64,000 nucleotides of DNA, taken from NCBI GenBank assembly GCA_015179025.1, contig WHUX01000078.1, forward strand, positions 186,001 through 250,000, in the 5' to 3' direction. Shown one piece after another: positions 1 to 12,001 of the stretch; position 1 is the stretch's first letter, and every line of letters starts with the position of its first letter. The notes beneath the pieces were generated by a model. That model ran no database searches and was not told the DNA's origin. It was given only the letters and a program-made list of their open reading frames with translations. This DNA is from Terfezia claveryi. Lineage: Eukaryota; Ascomycota; Pezizomycetes; Pezizales; Pezizaceae. Both the position numbers and the translations under genes were made by a program.

Positions 1-921
1 ATCATAACGAAATTCCCACCAGCAAAGGAGCGTCTATATATAGACTCGACCCGCTTCTTGTTCCGAAAGAATAGGTTGAACCTTTAAAGGGAGGCTTTGG
101 TGACCCCGTCATAATCATAGGTTGACTGCGGGTACACTCTTCTTTTTTTTTTTAAAAAAAAAAACGTTTATATTCCGGTAGATATGGTACTGTACTGAAT
201 TGCCTACAAATTGGTAGAAAACGCAGTATTTGCGAGAATCCCGTCATCCCAAAACAAAGTGAATAGATTAAAGGGTTCTATAACACCGTATTCTAATGGA
301 GAATAGGCCTTATAGAGCCTGTAAGACAGGGTTTCGAATAGTGAGTAGCCATAGAAATTCCAGTCCCCAACTCCAATTAATTAGGTTGGACCCTCGAAAA
401 GTTAAGACTGTTGTATCATGTTTTAGCCAGGTAAGTGAAGGGTGACCACATGTAGGGACTATTAGCTCTCAGCGCATTTTCACTCTGATGTTTGCGCACA
501 CCGAGGGTACATATGATAATGTTGGTTGATGGCACGTTGGGAAAATATGACATTAGGATGAATCCATGAACAAGGTGCATATGGTAATATAGTTGTTGAT
601 ACAAATTGCTTATTGCTGGAGTGGATTGCATGCCCAACTGCTCCTAGTTTCCACCAGCACAACCATTCTTCCCTCTTTCGCCTTGACCTTGAAAAGGATG
701 TGGAATTTCTCCGGAGGGAAAGTGTGGATAAGCTGGAGGTTTTGCCGGTTGTTGGCATAAAATTGCAAATATGATATGACTATAGCACATTTCAGGAAGC
801 ATTGTATAGTGGACATTTGTGTAATAAAGCTCAATTCACAACGTCATAGGTAACTGCGTATATAGGGCACAGACAGCGGGAACATGAGAACATGAGACAG
901 AACATACATCCGATTCGGACC
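1..921. other. intergenic, no gene seen
   Basis: No convincing coding region on either strand. The only notable structure is a T-run followed directly by an A-run near 141-165. The short open frames here have no recognisable motif and no splice-consistent continuation. Confidence 0.5.
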
Positions 922-2800
922 CTACACTTCAGGCAACGGAGGATGCCCAACAAGAGTCTTGTTTTGGCCCTTCATTGCGCTTTCATGTTTCGTCGGCTCG
1001 CTCGCTGCCTCCCTCGCCAGGCACTTCACCTGTGCCTTCACTATGCACACCGCGGAGTTATAATTATCTCCATCCGCATCCCCACACTTGTAAAGTCCCG
1101 GAAAAAAGACAAGAGCGACATTTTTCCCAATTTGCATTTCATCACCATCTTCATTTTTCTTGTTGTCAATATCCTCCATCGTTGTAGGATCAAATACAAT
1201 GACTCCATCGGTTACGGGGGGATGTTTGACGAACCACCAAGCTCTCTGTTTTCGGAACTGCAATGAAAGATCAACTGCGGCTTGTAAAATATATCGGAGT
1301 TGATCTTGTAGCTCCTCATAAAACTCTTGTGGTTTAGCCCACTCAGCAATCCATCCCATTACCTCGTCAATTGTTGTCGCCATGATGTTGGAGCCCAATG
1401 CCTGTCCTGTGGTTGTCGTTTCTGAAACTCTGTTTTCCGCTCGTGAGAGCAGTGAGACGGTGAGAGCCCTCCAATCGTTAAGCTCTCTCGCGGTTATTTC
1501 AGGTTGCCCTTAATCAAAACATGGGTTATATGTTAGCGTGCTGCAGGCTGCTCATGGGAAACGTTAGGTTCCAACTCACCTTCCCACAGTGTTTGTTCAA
1601 TTCCATCAATGGCAACAGCGTTCTTCTTAGACCAAATATCCAATGCAGCAGGTGGTGGTCCAGGATCATTAGTGAGTCGTCGGAACACAGAGTGGGCTAG
1701 CTTGTATGCTATAATACCCTGGACGAGTAGTCGCCGTGTTTTCTTGACGCCCAGCAACTGGATGTATCCATACTCCGAACCGGTCACAATACCTTGCAAG
1801 AGTTCGTGAAAATTGTGGTTTTTTAGCTCCTGCTTTGAAACCTGGTGGTCGGTGAGAAAGGATAAACTGAACCGTTTCACCAGCCGAAATATCTCTTCGA
1901 AGTCATTGCTGAGTTTCTGGTCACTCTCTTGAGGCCCAACATAGAGTTTCTTATTTTCTACCACTACAGCGAGGCGGTCGAGGCGTTTTGCGTACTCCTG
2001 CAACTCCGCCGCCTGTCTGCTATTTTCTTCCGAAAGCCTATCCTTCTCGCGCTGCTCTCGATTATATGCCACATTCAAAGCACTTGATTTTGCGTTTGAC
2101 GATTCGAATTGTTGTTTCCATGAAGCTGCAACGGTACGCGTCTGCTTCTTGAGCTCCCTTGTCTCTTTGTGGTGCTGCCCCTTGATATCCGCTGTCCACT
2201 TGCGATGCTGCTCCTTGATATCCGATATCTCCTTACGATGCTGCTCCTTGATATCCGATATCTCCTTACGATGCTGCTCCTTGATATCTGCTGTCTCCTT
2301 GCGATGCTGCGCCGCTGTCTCCTGACGCTGGTGCTGCCAAGCCATTTCTTCTTGTTGCAAGGTAGACTTCGTATTTGTCCAAGGTTTGGTGATTCCTCCA
2401 AACATAGCAATACCCATACCAACAAGGTGTTTTACTGGTCCAGGAGTTCGGTTGAAATTGGGCTCTTGTAGTGTTTTTGGATCACTATTTCCCACCATTC
2501 ATGAGCCATATGTATATATACGTAGGTGTTATAAGAAACTCACCCTGAACTAACCCCAGGATACAGATTTCCCCCTAATTGGTGCCTTCGCCCTGTCTTC
2601 AACCTAACCCCGTCAATCTCCTGCTGATCTGAGAATCTAATTTGTGCTCCTGGCTCCAAAATTTCTTCCCCTGAAGAGTCTTGAGTTTTCTGCTGGCCAA
2701 TATTCGTGGTATGGTTGTGGCCGGTGGCCTTGGCGAGAGTTGTCTCTGGCGGCGTCACATGGCCTCGTGCATTGCGAGCGAGTGGGTTTTCTGACGGCAT
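922..2800 (-). CDS. Coiled-coil protein with 11-residue repeats (3 exons, 582 aa)
   Basis: I do not recognise a named family. Three exons join in frame on the minus strand: 2800-2544, 2484-1580 and 1508-922, with introns 2485-2543 (GTGAGT donor) and 1509-1579 (GTGAGT donor, GCTAAC branch-like site). The start is the ATG at 2800 (MPSENPLARN). The middle of the protein is a long charged coiled coil containing about five copies of an 11-residue repeat of the type EQHRKEISDIK, which suits a hendecad coil. The C-terminal half (for example GIIAYKLAHSVFRRL and NDWRALTVSLLSR) is predicted helical and resembles helical C-termini of uncharacterised fungal proteins as I remember them. No signal peptide or membrane helix is seen. 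It lies tail-in on the same strand as the P-loop GTPase, 961 bp downstream of it. A structural or sensing scaffold is only an inference. Confidence 0.72.
2202..2320 (-). repeat. 33-bp tandem repeat coding for an 11-aa coiled-coil unit
   Basis: Near-identical 33-bp units in frame within the coiled-coil gene, each giving a Q-H-R-K-E-(I/T)-(S/A)-D-I-K type unit. The two central copies are almost identical in DNA, so repeat number probably changes by slippage or unequal exchange. Confidence 0.75.
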
Positions 2801-3761
2801 ACTGTACTTGGTTTTAGCACGACTTCATTAAGGTGTTTGGGTTGATCGTAGCATCCTACTTCACTCATTTTACAACCGAGACTGGCTTTAAGGATTTGGG
2901 CCACAGTCACATACCATCGGTGGGGGCAGCCTACAAGGGTGTTCATGCGAGCTTCTCATCACATGTAAAACCTGGCTATGCAAACCAAATTCCTGCAGTC
3001 ATGCATGATAGCATTTGGCTATGATCGATCCAATTACCGCAAAAACTCAGAAATAATGCCCGCTGTCGAACCAATGTAGATATCAGTTGCAACCAATATC
3101 AGTACAACAGGACGTGGGTCTAGGCAGAATTTAGTATTGGATCCTTAGTTCGACGGGGGGCCTTATTTCTAAAGTTTTTGCGGTACCAAGTGTAATATGG
3201 TGGTAATACGAGTAGATTAGGTATCTGGCCCATGATGGCCATGTTCGTGCGTTTTCTGATATCACTTGTGACATCTGTTAGGGAAAATAAATACCTATCA
3301 CTTCAGGTTGGGATCAGTCTGGACTAAAAGATAGGGCTAGGTACGGTATTTCGTATTCTGCTATGCCTCACTCTTGCAGCTGTTTTTGCCTAGTTAACTA
3401 TTTTTGCGTTATCACTTCTAGTTAGGTTTGAAATGAGACGTTCTTGTGTGTTTTCGTTTTGGGCTCTTAGAATTATGTTCTTAGCCAGACTTGATCCTCA
3501 CATGCACAGCTATGACGTTTTCTGATCAGTGGGGAAATACCACAGTGACAGTGAATTTGTTATCTCGCATTACGTTTTCCCACTGACAAAGAGGACCTTC
3601 ATTGGACATTTAAAGTTGTGTGTGCAACTAGATACAGAAAGGTTGCGTGTAACAGACTGAAGTCTGAAATCCTGAAAATAGGCGGAAAAAGAAAAAGAAC
3701 TTAAAAGGTGCATAGGAAACGAATCGCGAAGATTCTGTGCTCATAAAAATCCATTTAGTAA
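2801..3761. other. intergenic, no gene seen
   Basis: About 960 bp between the coiled-coil gene and the 3' end of the GTPase gene. It would contain the coiled-coil gene's promoter. I see no coding region or repeat I can support. Confidence 0.5.
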
Positions 3762-5042
3762 TTATCTTAGTACCATGTGCTGCTGTAATAATCTCGAGAT
3801 ATCCCTGTACAGACTGACCCTCCTCGCTAGTAGGAGGTCGTTACCCCGTTTCACCAGATCCTCCTTCTTTTCATGTGGCAGGTCTATGTTCCCTAGGATT
3901 CGACTTGTGATACCCACTGCTGAGTCGCGCTCCCCGTAGTAACGTGCCATTGTTGCACCATGTGTAAGTATCTGCGTCCAGGACTTGCAAAGCTCTCCCT
4001 CTCTGACGGCAGCTATGGATTCCTCAAACTCAGGCAGTTGCCACCCTATTGTCGTCAAAATAATATTGGGGAAGAATGCCCTGGAGTTACCGCAGATGTC
4101 CTGAAACATCGTGAGCAGGGATTCAGGAGAAGTAATGTCAGGTTCCTGTGCCTGTGACATCCTTTGAAGGTAAACTATCCCCCTGAGGGAGACTCCACGT
4201 TGATATTGATGTGCCAGAGTTCGGCAAATCTGCGCGCACACCACAGATTTCTCTGGATGATTGTAGTCCTCGCATCCGGGGGTGTCAATGAGCAGAACCT
4301 TACTCCTACTGATTCGCATGGGCACAAGAAGGCAGGTCGTCGTGCCTAAGCAATGAGAATTTTCAGTTCGTGCCAGTGCCACTTATCGGACAAATCATGG
4401 GTAAAGTATATACATACACGGTGTGATACCATCACCGACTTGGGCAACATAACCTCCAACGAGAGTGTTTATGAAAAGGCTTTTTCCCACCCCGCGGCTT
4501 CCCATGACTAGGATCATGTCTTTGATATCCGGGTCATCAGAAGAAACTCCGTATCGAGCAGCGGCGAGCTTAGCTGCGTGATGGTCGGGTTCCGTGAGTC
4601 CTTGAGACTGCGCTGCGGAAGCGGATGTACCGTCATCCTCAAGCGGAGGAGTGGTGGTAGTGACATCAATTTTGCACAACATTTCTTGATGTTGCAGGGA
4701 AGGAAGGTTTATGGACGTTTGTGAAGAAACTACGGGATTTCCTCTTGCTCCGCATATGTAAGTTTTGAGCTTCACAAAAGGCAGATGTTGAAAAGGATTT
4801 AACAAGACAAACGCATGTGATTGGAATTGTGAAAAAAGGGTGGGGGTGCCAATGAAGATCAAAAGAGACTGTGATTGTAGTACGTTGGAGGCCTGAAATG
4901 CTTCGTGATAGATAGTTGCTATTCGCTGCCCAGTAAGGTCAAGGCCTCCAACCAGCTGCATGCGCCCATTCTCAGACAAACACATGGCCAAGATGATCAA
5001 ACGCTGGCACTCGGCCCGCGCAACTCGCTCCAATTGGCTCAT
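3762..5042 (-). CDS. P-loop GTPase, AIG1/septin-like G domain (2 exons, 402 aa)
   Basis: A predicted soluble GTPase. Exon 1 is 5042-4418 and exon 2 is 4345-3762; the intron 4346-4417 starts GTATGT and ends CTTAG and restores frame exactly. The G1 P-loop GSRGVGKS is at residues 181-188, the G3 motif DTPG at 229-232 after a hydrophobic strand (VLLI), and a TT-x-x-W stretch (ILTTIGWQ) sits where NKxD is expected, so guanine specificity may be altered, as in other fungal P-loop proteins of this kind. GIVYLQRMS follows the G3 region. The first 120 residues carry no recognised domain; a start at an internal Met near residue 121 (about 4682) is possible. The gene is divergent from the Hsp70-like gene, with only 99 bp between the two start codons. 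GTPase fold is sure; biological role is not known. Confidence 0.82.
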
Positions 5043-5141
5043 GTAAATTTAGAACCATTGCGAGCACTCATGGGATATAGAGGCGATAGAGCCCAGTTCA
5101 GAATATGGTAGTGCCAAAGGTCACACATCTTAACATTTATC
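5043..5141. promoter_or_regulatory. Shared divergent promoter region between GTPase and Hsp70-like genes
   Basis: Only 99 bp separate the upstream GTPase start codon (minus) from the Hsp70-like start codon (plus). If both starts are right, the two genes share a very short bidirectional promoter. No clear TATA box or known operator is visible. The call falls if the GTPase starts at the internal Met. Confidence 0.4.
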
Positions 5142-7338
5142 ATGAGTGACGCCACCAAGCTAATAATTGGTATCGATTTTGGGACGACGGTGAGTGTCAT
5201 TCGAAAGTAAGGACATACCTGTGCTAATGGACGTCGTTACCAGTTCTCTGCTGCGTCTTGGGCAACAACTGCAGGCAGAAGAGATGTCTATATTGTTGAT
5301 GACTGGCCAAATCCCCACGGAAAGATCCTGAATGACCACCAGGTGCCCTCAGCTATTGCCTATGATAGGGACGGTGTTGTGACCAAGTGGGGTTACCATG
5401 TGCGAGATCAAGACAACGACGCCTTTCAGTTCCGGTGGATGAAAATCTTGCTGGATCCATCCCACAAATACTACAAGGAAGCACCAAGGATGAAGGAGAT
5501 GGTTGCGGCGCTCGCCAGGCTCAGAAAATCGGCTGAAGACGTCGTCGCCGATTTCTTAAAATGCTTCTGGGACCATACCGTAAACACCCTCCGACGGAAA
5601 CATGAAGAACTAACGCAGTATACTTGGCAAGTCGTGCTCACCGTGCCAGCGGTCTGGTCACCTTCGGCAAGAGATAAGACTTTGAAAGCCGCAATCAAGG
5701 CCGGGATGCCAGAAGACCTTCAGTTGGTAACCGAACCTGAGACCGCGGCATTGGCTGTATTGAAGGATAAGAGTGAGGAGGACACCATTGACGTATGTAG
5801 CCTACATATATATATCTTGCCCCTCGTCTTGCTGAGCTATACAACCAGATAGGTGACGCCTTTGTTATTTGTGATGCTGGCGGTGGGACAGTGGACCTCA
5901 TCAGTTATGTGGTGGAGGGATTACAGCCATTGCGGGTGAAGGAATGCGTGATGGGCGACGGTTAGTTATATATCTATGGCCTAAGGAAATCACATTTTAT
6001 AATTGCTGATACAAATACTATGGAGCCAGGTGGTCTCTGCGGCGCCATTTTCCTGGATGAAGAGTTTGAACGCCATATAAGGACACGTGTTGGTCGTGAA
6101 CAATATGAGAAGTTATCCAAACGAGCCAAAGCAAATATGCGGTGGGACTTTGATCGTGGTTTGAAGCGCTCGTTCGAAAAGGGGGCCAAATTTAAACTCA
6201 CGGTGGAGCTTAGCGGCATTGCTGATAATGAAGAAGATGGCATTGAGGACGAAACCATTATAATTCAGTAGTGAGTTACAAACCGGCTGGAGTCTCATGA
6301 CTACATATGCTTCCCGACTAAACGTTAGTGCCATGCAATAGCCATACGATGCAAGAAATTTTCGATACTATTTGCATAAAAATTCAGGCACTAGTGGGTA
6401 AGCAATTATCAGCAATCGGACAAAAGGGACTTCGAGCTAGGGTATGGCACTTAATTATTACCATCGGCGGTTCATTTGATTGACGCTAACTTCTGCTTAG
6501 ATGGTGGTGCTCGTAGGCGGTTTTGGCGAGAGCAAGTACCTTTATCACTTTCTCGATGCCGCCAACAAAAATACGCACCCCGATGTGCGTGTATTGCAGG
6601 ACCGAGGAGCGTGCGTGACAATCAAGGTTACCTCATCTCTGAGTTCTCAGCTAATTTGAAATATTGCTGCAATCCAGAATGTCGGCAGTCTGCCGCGGTG
6701 CCTCGTTGTGGGGCCTAGACCAAACCCAACCCACAATATCAAGATCCATTACCTCGAGAATTTCCCGGCACAGCTATGGTATATCATATTGCTACCCCTT
6801 TGATCCTAGTGTTCATGATGAAGCGGATAAATTCTTCAACGAATCTAAAGGAGAGTATTACGCAGAAGGCCAAATGAAATGGTTATTGAAGAGGGTATAG
6901 TGAACTTTGTAGATCATGGATTTTTCATTTTGATCGCCAGTTGCAGTATCAACTTCCGCGCTAACTTCTTGTTGCCGATAGGGAGAGGAAATTGTTGAAG
7001 GGCAGGTTCTCACGGGTTACACCTCCGCGCCGGTACCAGCAGATATTGACGACAGCTATGGACCGGAATGGTTCACATGGGATACTTTACTTTGTTCCGA
7101 GGTGGAGACCCCGCCGTCAAGAAGAAATGACCCAGCAGTCAAAGAGTTGGCCACGGCTTTATACTCAATTCCGATTAAAGACATACGGACACTATCTAAA
7201 TACTCTTCTGCAGGAAAGGAATGGCACGATGTGGGCTATTCAAGAGATATATTGTGTGGGGCTGCGAGGCTCCAATTCAGAGCCATGTATCAGGGCCGCT
7301 TGATTCAAGCAACCGATGTGGCTTATCCCGAGGATTGA
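5142..7338 (+). CDS. Hsp70-like (HSPA12-type) actin-fold ATPase, 8 exons, 577 aa
   Basis: Exons join in frame as 5142-5189, 5244-5792, 5849-5960, 6030-6270, 6342-6441, 6501-6610, 6678-6894 and 6982-7338; all seven introns are GT/AG, 54-87 bp. The protein starts MSDATKLIIGIDFGTT and then FSAASWA: the first phosphate-binding motif of the Hsp70/actin fold (residues 8-17). The second phosphate motif is FVICDAGGGTVDL (about 204-216), the connecting GDGGLCGAIFLDEEF follows, and the adenosine motif VVLVGGFGESKYL is at about 352-364, then a conserved GA-x(6)-GA-x-LWGL turn. The C-terminal substrate-binding beta-sandwich and lid of classical Hsp70 are absent; instead there is a ~120-aa tail. This domain plan matches fungal HSPA12-like proteins of about 550-600 aa. 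It probably binds and hydrolyses ATP in the cytosol; client unknown. It pairs divergently with the GTPase gene. Confidence 0.9.
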
Positions 7339-10300
7339 AGTTTGGAGAAAGTCCTGCGAATGGCTGGCTGCTGAGATATGATGCTGAAAGGATCTCCTTT
7401 TGTATTTCTGGTTGTAGTTGGTTGATTTGGATTTCCTTAACACAATCTTAAGAAGCAAATTTCACAAGAATCCACGGGATTTGAGCCCTCGTGCAATCCT
7501 TCTCAGACTCTCGGGCGCAAATCCCAGTGCAGAGAGCCTGTTAACCATAATCATAAACCCCGATGCTAAGCCCGTACCCAGATAAAATGATTCCTCGCGT
7601 TTGTCGCTAAAGTCTGCCCGCCCACTACAGGACCATGTTGTTTGGAGTAATTGGCTAGCGTGGGTTGCAACCTGCAAGGGTTGACAGCTGTTGAAAGTTG
7701 ACCATATATCTAGTAGGATTGCTCAAATACATGCTAGCTATTGGCTGAGCACAAATTTCGAATCATGATAGTCATACTTTGGCGTACAGCCGCCATACTG
7801 CTTCTTAGTGTTAAGATCTCTGTTACCTAGGCAGCATATATTCCACTAGGCACTCCCTAGATGAGGCCTTCAGATATGCAGCTAGAGATCTGAATAGAAC
7901 AGTTTTAAGTAGGGAATTCCTTATCCGTTGGCTTCCTACCCCCCTAGTTCTTTTCCGCGATCAGTACTACTAGTGGTGGTCAATTAATAAACTGAGTTTG
8001 ATATGCAATGCATTGGCTCAAGTACACCAGCCTTAAAATCCAGCACAACCTCAAAATTTTAATTGACGTGAAATCAGCTCTATATCACAGCATGCCCCGA
8101 TTGACCCGACAATAAGTATTGCTAGAAGGACTTCTTGCGATAGTGCAACAAGTCATACACTTAATGATGTATGATTTGATTAAATTATGGGGCGACGTAA
8201 GCTGGTTGCTGCTGCATCTAGGCCGTATCGTGCTGTTGAGTTGGATCGTACATATCGTGCTGTTGAGGTGTGTTTAGTTGAATTATTTTGCGCTGTTAAG
8301 TGGTTTTGTGCTGTGGTCAAAAACAACGTAAGCTGGTTACCGCACTGCCTTTCATTTTTCTTTTTCTCGAGGGTTATATCCGGCCGAAAGCAGGTCGGAC
8401 AGACCTCATAAAAACGTGGCTACAAAGAGCACTTCGAAGGGCGTTGCGTAAAAATTGCGTGATGCAAAAGCAGGGACGCCAAGGCGCTGCCAAGAGGTTG
8501 CATAACCTGAGTTTTCAACTCTGTTTATTAATTGACCACAGTACCATTGTGAAATCGGACCAAATAGTTGCGCATTTATGTAGGCATGACCGTGTACCTA
8601 GGTCTTGGTGCAGCGGCTGAGATTCAATCAGTACTTACAGTACTTGCAAAGATCGTAATTCACCGAGAATCACACCAAAAGTGTCCTCCGTGGACACCTG
8701 TATGATTGCACTTACAGGCGGCTTTTTGGATTGAGTTTGCAGTTAATAGGAAGCATCTTATTTCCAAGTTTATAGACCTGGAGTCCGGTTTTTTTTTTTT
8801 TTGAAGCTGTAAAGTTGGCAAAACAACGCTATTCCCCATACAGTTTAGCGCCTTTTCACGTTTTTGGAAAATGGATTCCATTCTATAGCCTACTATTATC
8901 TGTCTAGAGCTTTGCACCTGGCTGCAAAGAGATATACTCTTCTCTGAAAAAATTGATTGTTAACATTTTTCACGTGATGGCCACTTTTGGTGCTTTTTGT
9001 TCATATATCAAGTAAGATGCATATGCCAATATTATAGACGGATAATACTTCACATACCTAATCTGTACGTAGTCGCATATGCGTTGTCCAAATAGGGAGA
9101 AACCTCTACGAGAGGCTTGTGCCAACCAGACGGCTTTTAGTATCACCGAATGGGACTCACTTACTAAACCGGAACTACACCTTTTTAATTCCAATGATAT
9201 TGTACATATACTAAACAATTTCGATCTTGAAAGTTAATCATAACAGATTCCAAAATTGATGGACAGACAAAACTAACCGAGTCCACATTTTAAAACGGAG
9301 CAGAGACATACCGTAAAACTGCCGGTAACCTCCAAATCAGACGCTCAGGAAGCTTGGGGTGCATTTGCTTGGGTATCGTGAATAAGAGAGGTATTGCTGA
9401 ATGTAGAATGTTCTAACACCAAGCACAGAAAATGAACCTTCCGATGTTTGTATACAACATCTTTACTACCGATCATGTTTTACCCATTCACTTTTTACTT
9501 TTCCTTTTCTTGCCCACCTCCTGATTTGGTCCATCCTGACTCAAGTATTCGCGCTGTTCTGGCCACCCCGGGTACACGAAGGGGCTGGCCTACTGCAGAA
9601 TACCTAGCGGCCCGCCCAAGGCCAAGAATCAACGAATGAATTTATATTAAATTCAAGAAAGGCTAGTCTTGGATGAAATAATTATGAATTTCAATTCCAT
9701 AGTTCAGGGTAGCGTTGGGGGCGAACTGGGGTTGGCAGTCGAGCAGTTTGACAGAGCCGGCACATAGAGGCTGTTGAACCCACCCTAGAACCCTCGCATC
9801 CTGAACTACTCCCAACGTACCCAAAACCCACATAAATGCTGTCCCTCATGCTACTTGGGGCCCTTTCATAAGGGCTAGGGGGTTTGTTAGCGCCAGGTCC
9901 CAAACAAAGTTTATCAAATATTAAAAAAATAACAATAAAAATAAAAATAAAAAGTTTATCAAATTGCGATAGAATAATTAGATGAAATGTTTTTGCTGCA
10001 TAGGCTTATAATGTCTTTTCTTTTTCATCTTTCAGGGGGGTTGCTAATCCTCCTTCCTGAATATGCTAGTCACATGTGCTATGTACAATGAGAGCAGGTC
10101 TTAGTGCTAAGGATCTATGTACTCCTGATTCCAGCTTATATCAAAGATTCAGTCCTGGATTGGAGAACCAATAGTAGGAACTATGGAGGCGGTTGATGTT
10201 AGCAGTTCACTAATATTATCGCATATAAATGGCAGTCTTCCAGTGATATATATGAATGAGAAGGTAGCATTTCATTCCGCCCATACCTTCCGTCAATAAC
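7339..10300. other. intergenic, no gene seen
   Basis: About 3 kb without a supportable gene. It contains a short poly-T (8790-8801), an A-rich stretch near 9920-9955 and one copy of the dispersed CTTGTGCCAACCAGAC motif (about 9117-9132). Open frames are short and lack motifs. Confidence 0.5.
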
Positions 10301-10387
10301 CGAGATGACCCACCTCGGGTCCCACACTTCACATTACATTCCATATGATATCATGTGTGCTCATGTGATCCTTCATTCGAAGGTTCC

Positions 10388-10477
10388 ATTCATGTATATG
10401 TTCTGGTCCGTTCCGGGATTTAGTCCATACCGGTATGGCCCGGATCCCGGAACGGACCAGAACATATATATGGCTTA
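10388..10477. repeat. Foldback (hairpin) repeat element
   Basis: The sequence ATGTTCTGGTCCGTTCCGGG is followed about 40 bp later by its reverse complement (CCCGGAACGGACCAGAACAT), making a hairpin with arms of about 25-30 bp and an inner CATACCGGTATG palindrome. A related half copy lies near 55708-55752. It looks like a MITE or the fused ends of a foldback transposon. Confidence 0.7.
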
Positions 10478-10529
10478 TGTATTTCCTGCCTCTCTATATA
10501 TATTAATAAACAAATCAGATCAATACCGG

Positions 10530-10650
10530 AATTCTCTCTCTCTCTCTCCCTTTCCCCCTTTCTCTCTCTCTCCCTTTCCCCTTTTTTCTCTCTCTCCCTT
10601 TCCCCTTTTTTCTCTCTCTCCCTTTCCCCCTTTCTCTCTCTCTCCCTTTA
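10530..10650 (+). repeat. CT-rich minisatellite
   Basis: About four to five repeats of a roughly 30-bp unit built from (TC)n followed by CCCTTTCCCC. It is open in one frame (SLSPFPLF repeats) but this is a by-product of the repeat rather than a gene. Confidence 0.85.
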
Positions 10651-11295
10651 CTGGACTCACGGCCCACCGCTCATCTCGTTCCATTTATATGGGGTTAGCC
10701 GTGGGAAATTTAAACTCGCGGAAGTCCCAGGCCTGCGGGAGAATTCGGAATGACCAGGCCCCCGGCGAGTATAGAGGAAATGCGATGTTAAGCATTTGTT
10801 GAAAATAACAACTCGAGTAAGTCAGCTATTAAGAAATTTAATATATAGTTATAGGTACATGCAACAATGGGACATACTCCCTATGAGGTTGTATATAAAC
10901 AGACCTTACTATATTACCGCTACCAGAATCATAATGAAGTAAAGAAACACTGCATACTGAAAACGGGGATGAGATTTCCCCATTTTCACTACTACGCTTA
11001 TTTGTTGCTCAGATGGTATTCCAATGAACAAAGACAATGGGTCATCCTTATTAAGTAGTGATCCGTTTCCCGTTAGAATCTCGAGCTCTCAAAATATACC
11101 TTCAGATCAGGGGGAAGCTTTAGAGAATTTCCCAAGTGGTATTCAGTCCCTTGCTTCTTCTCAGCTGCATGCTTGCACGAGTTCAGGGTAATACCGCTCG
11201 AGTTCTTACCCAAATGAGCATCAAATACTGAGATAGCTGAATTTGAAGTTGGAGAATTCATTTTAATATATAATAATTAATAATAATACATGTCC
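10651..11295. other. intergenic, possible transposon debris
   Basis: No gene supported. An open frame at 10867-11058 begins MGHTPYEVVYK, which recalls the GxTPYELVYG segment of retroelement integrases, but the similarity stops after ten residues. Confidence 0.35.
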
Positions 11296-11587
11296 TCAAC
11301 GGGATGGCGAACTGGACCGCCTGAATGGTCCAGGTTATTCAGGCGAGATTGCGGGATATAAAAGAGGGGCGGAATTGTTTTTTAAAATCCGTGTCGAGCA
11401 CTAAATATCAATAAGTAAGTGGTTAGTGAGTGGGACATAGAGATATATTTATTTGCTAAGGACATGAATAGGCTTCACCGCAATATGGCATCTGACGAAT
11501 ACACCACGGAGGTTGAAGCAAGCTCGCCTCCGTCAACCACAACACTCATCACCTGTAGAAGTACCTACACCCTCGTTAAATATTGGA

Positions 11588-11681
11588 CTTTTTTTTTTTA
11601 TTTTTTTACTTATTACTCCTATGCGTCCCGTCGGCGCCATGAGGAGCCACCGGGAAACCCGGGTGGATTCAAGGACATAAA
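11588..11681 (-). mobile_element. SINE tail copy inside left hAT arm
   Basis: On the minus strand it reads TTGAATCCACCCGGG, then a short hairpin, then GCATAGGAGTAATAAGTA and an A-rich tail: the same 3' module seen at 12256, 13550, 15100, 18820 and 20390. Confidence 0.75.
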
Positions 11682-11817
11682 TACTGCTATGACAGTTGGA
11701 AGCAGAAGCGGACACCATGAACTCGATATCAGGATGAGTTGGAAGTATTCATATCATTAGGCGCCTTAGATATTGATAACCCCCAAGTATGGTGAATTCA
11801 ATACAAGGCCGACTTCC

Positions 11818-12001
11818 CTCAACTTGCTATAATGGCACTTGATATTTTAGCTATTCCAGCAATGAGTTCAGAGATTGAGCATGTATTCAGTAGTTCTGCA
11901 TTATTAGTTACAGATCGCCGCAATCAGTTAAAGGAATCCACCAAGGCCATGGGTACTCCAAGACTTCATACATTTGGAGGCTTCACAAATGTCTTCCTTT
12001 A
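11818..12001 (+). pseudogene. hAT transposase C-terminal dimerisation fragment
   Basis: Open reading from about 11818 to the TAA at 12000 carries the hAT C-terminal hallmark: a PQLA-x-MALDILAIPA strand/helix, S-S-E-I-E-H-V-F-S-S and LLVTDRRNQLK. The catalytic RNase-H-like part is absent upstream, replaced by a SINE tail and a short N-terminal scrap. It cannot encode an active transposase. Confidence 0.8.

Noticed and set aside
2075..2471. Open frames on both strands over the 33-bp repeat
   Set aside because: Repeats stay open in many frames; the minus-strand frame that joins to exons on both sides is the real one.
10867..11058. MGHTPYEVVYK frame as retroelement integrase
   Set aside because: Only ten residues look alike; no catalytic DDE or flanking RT.
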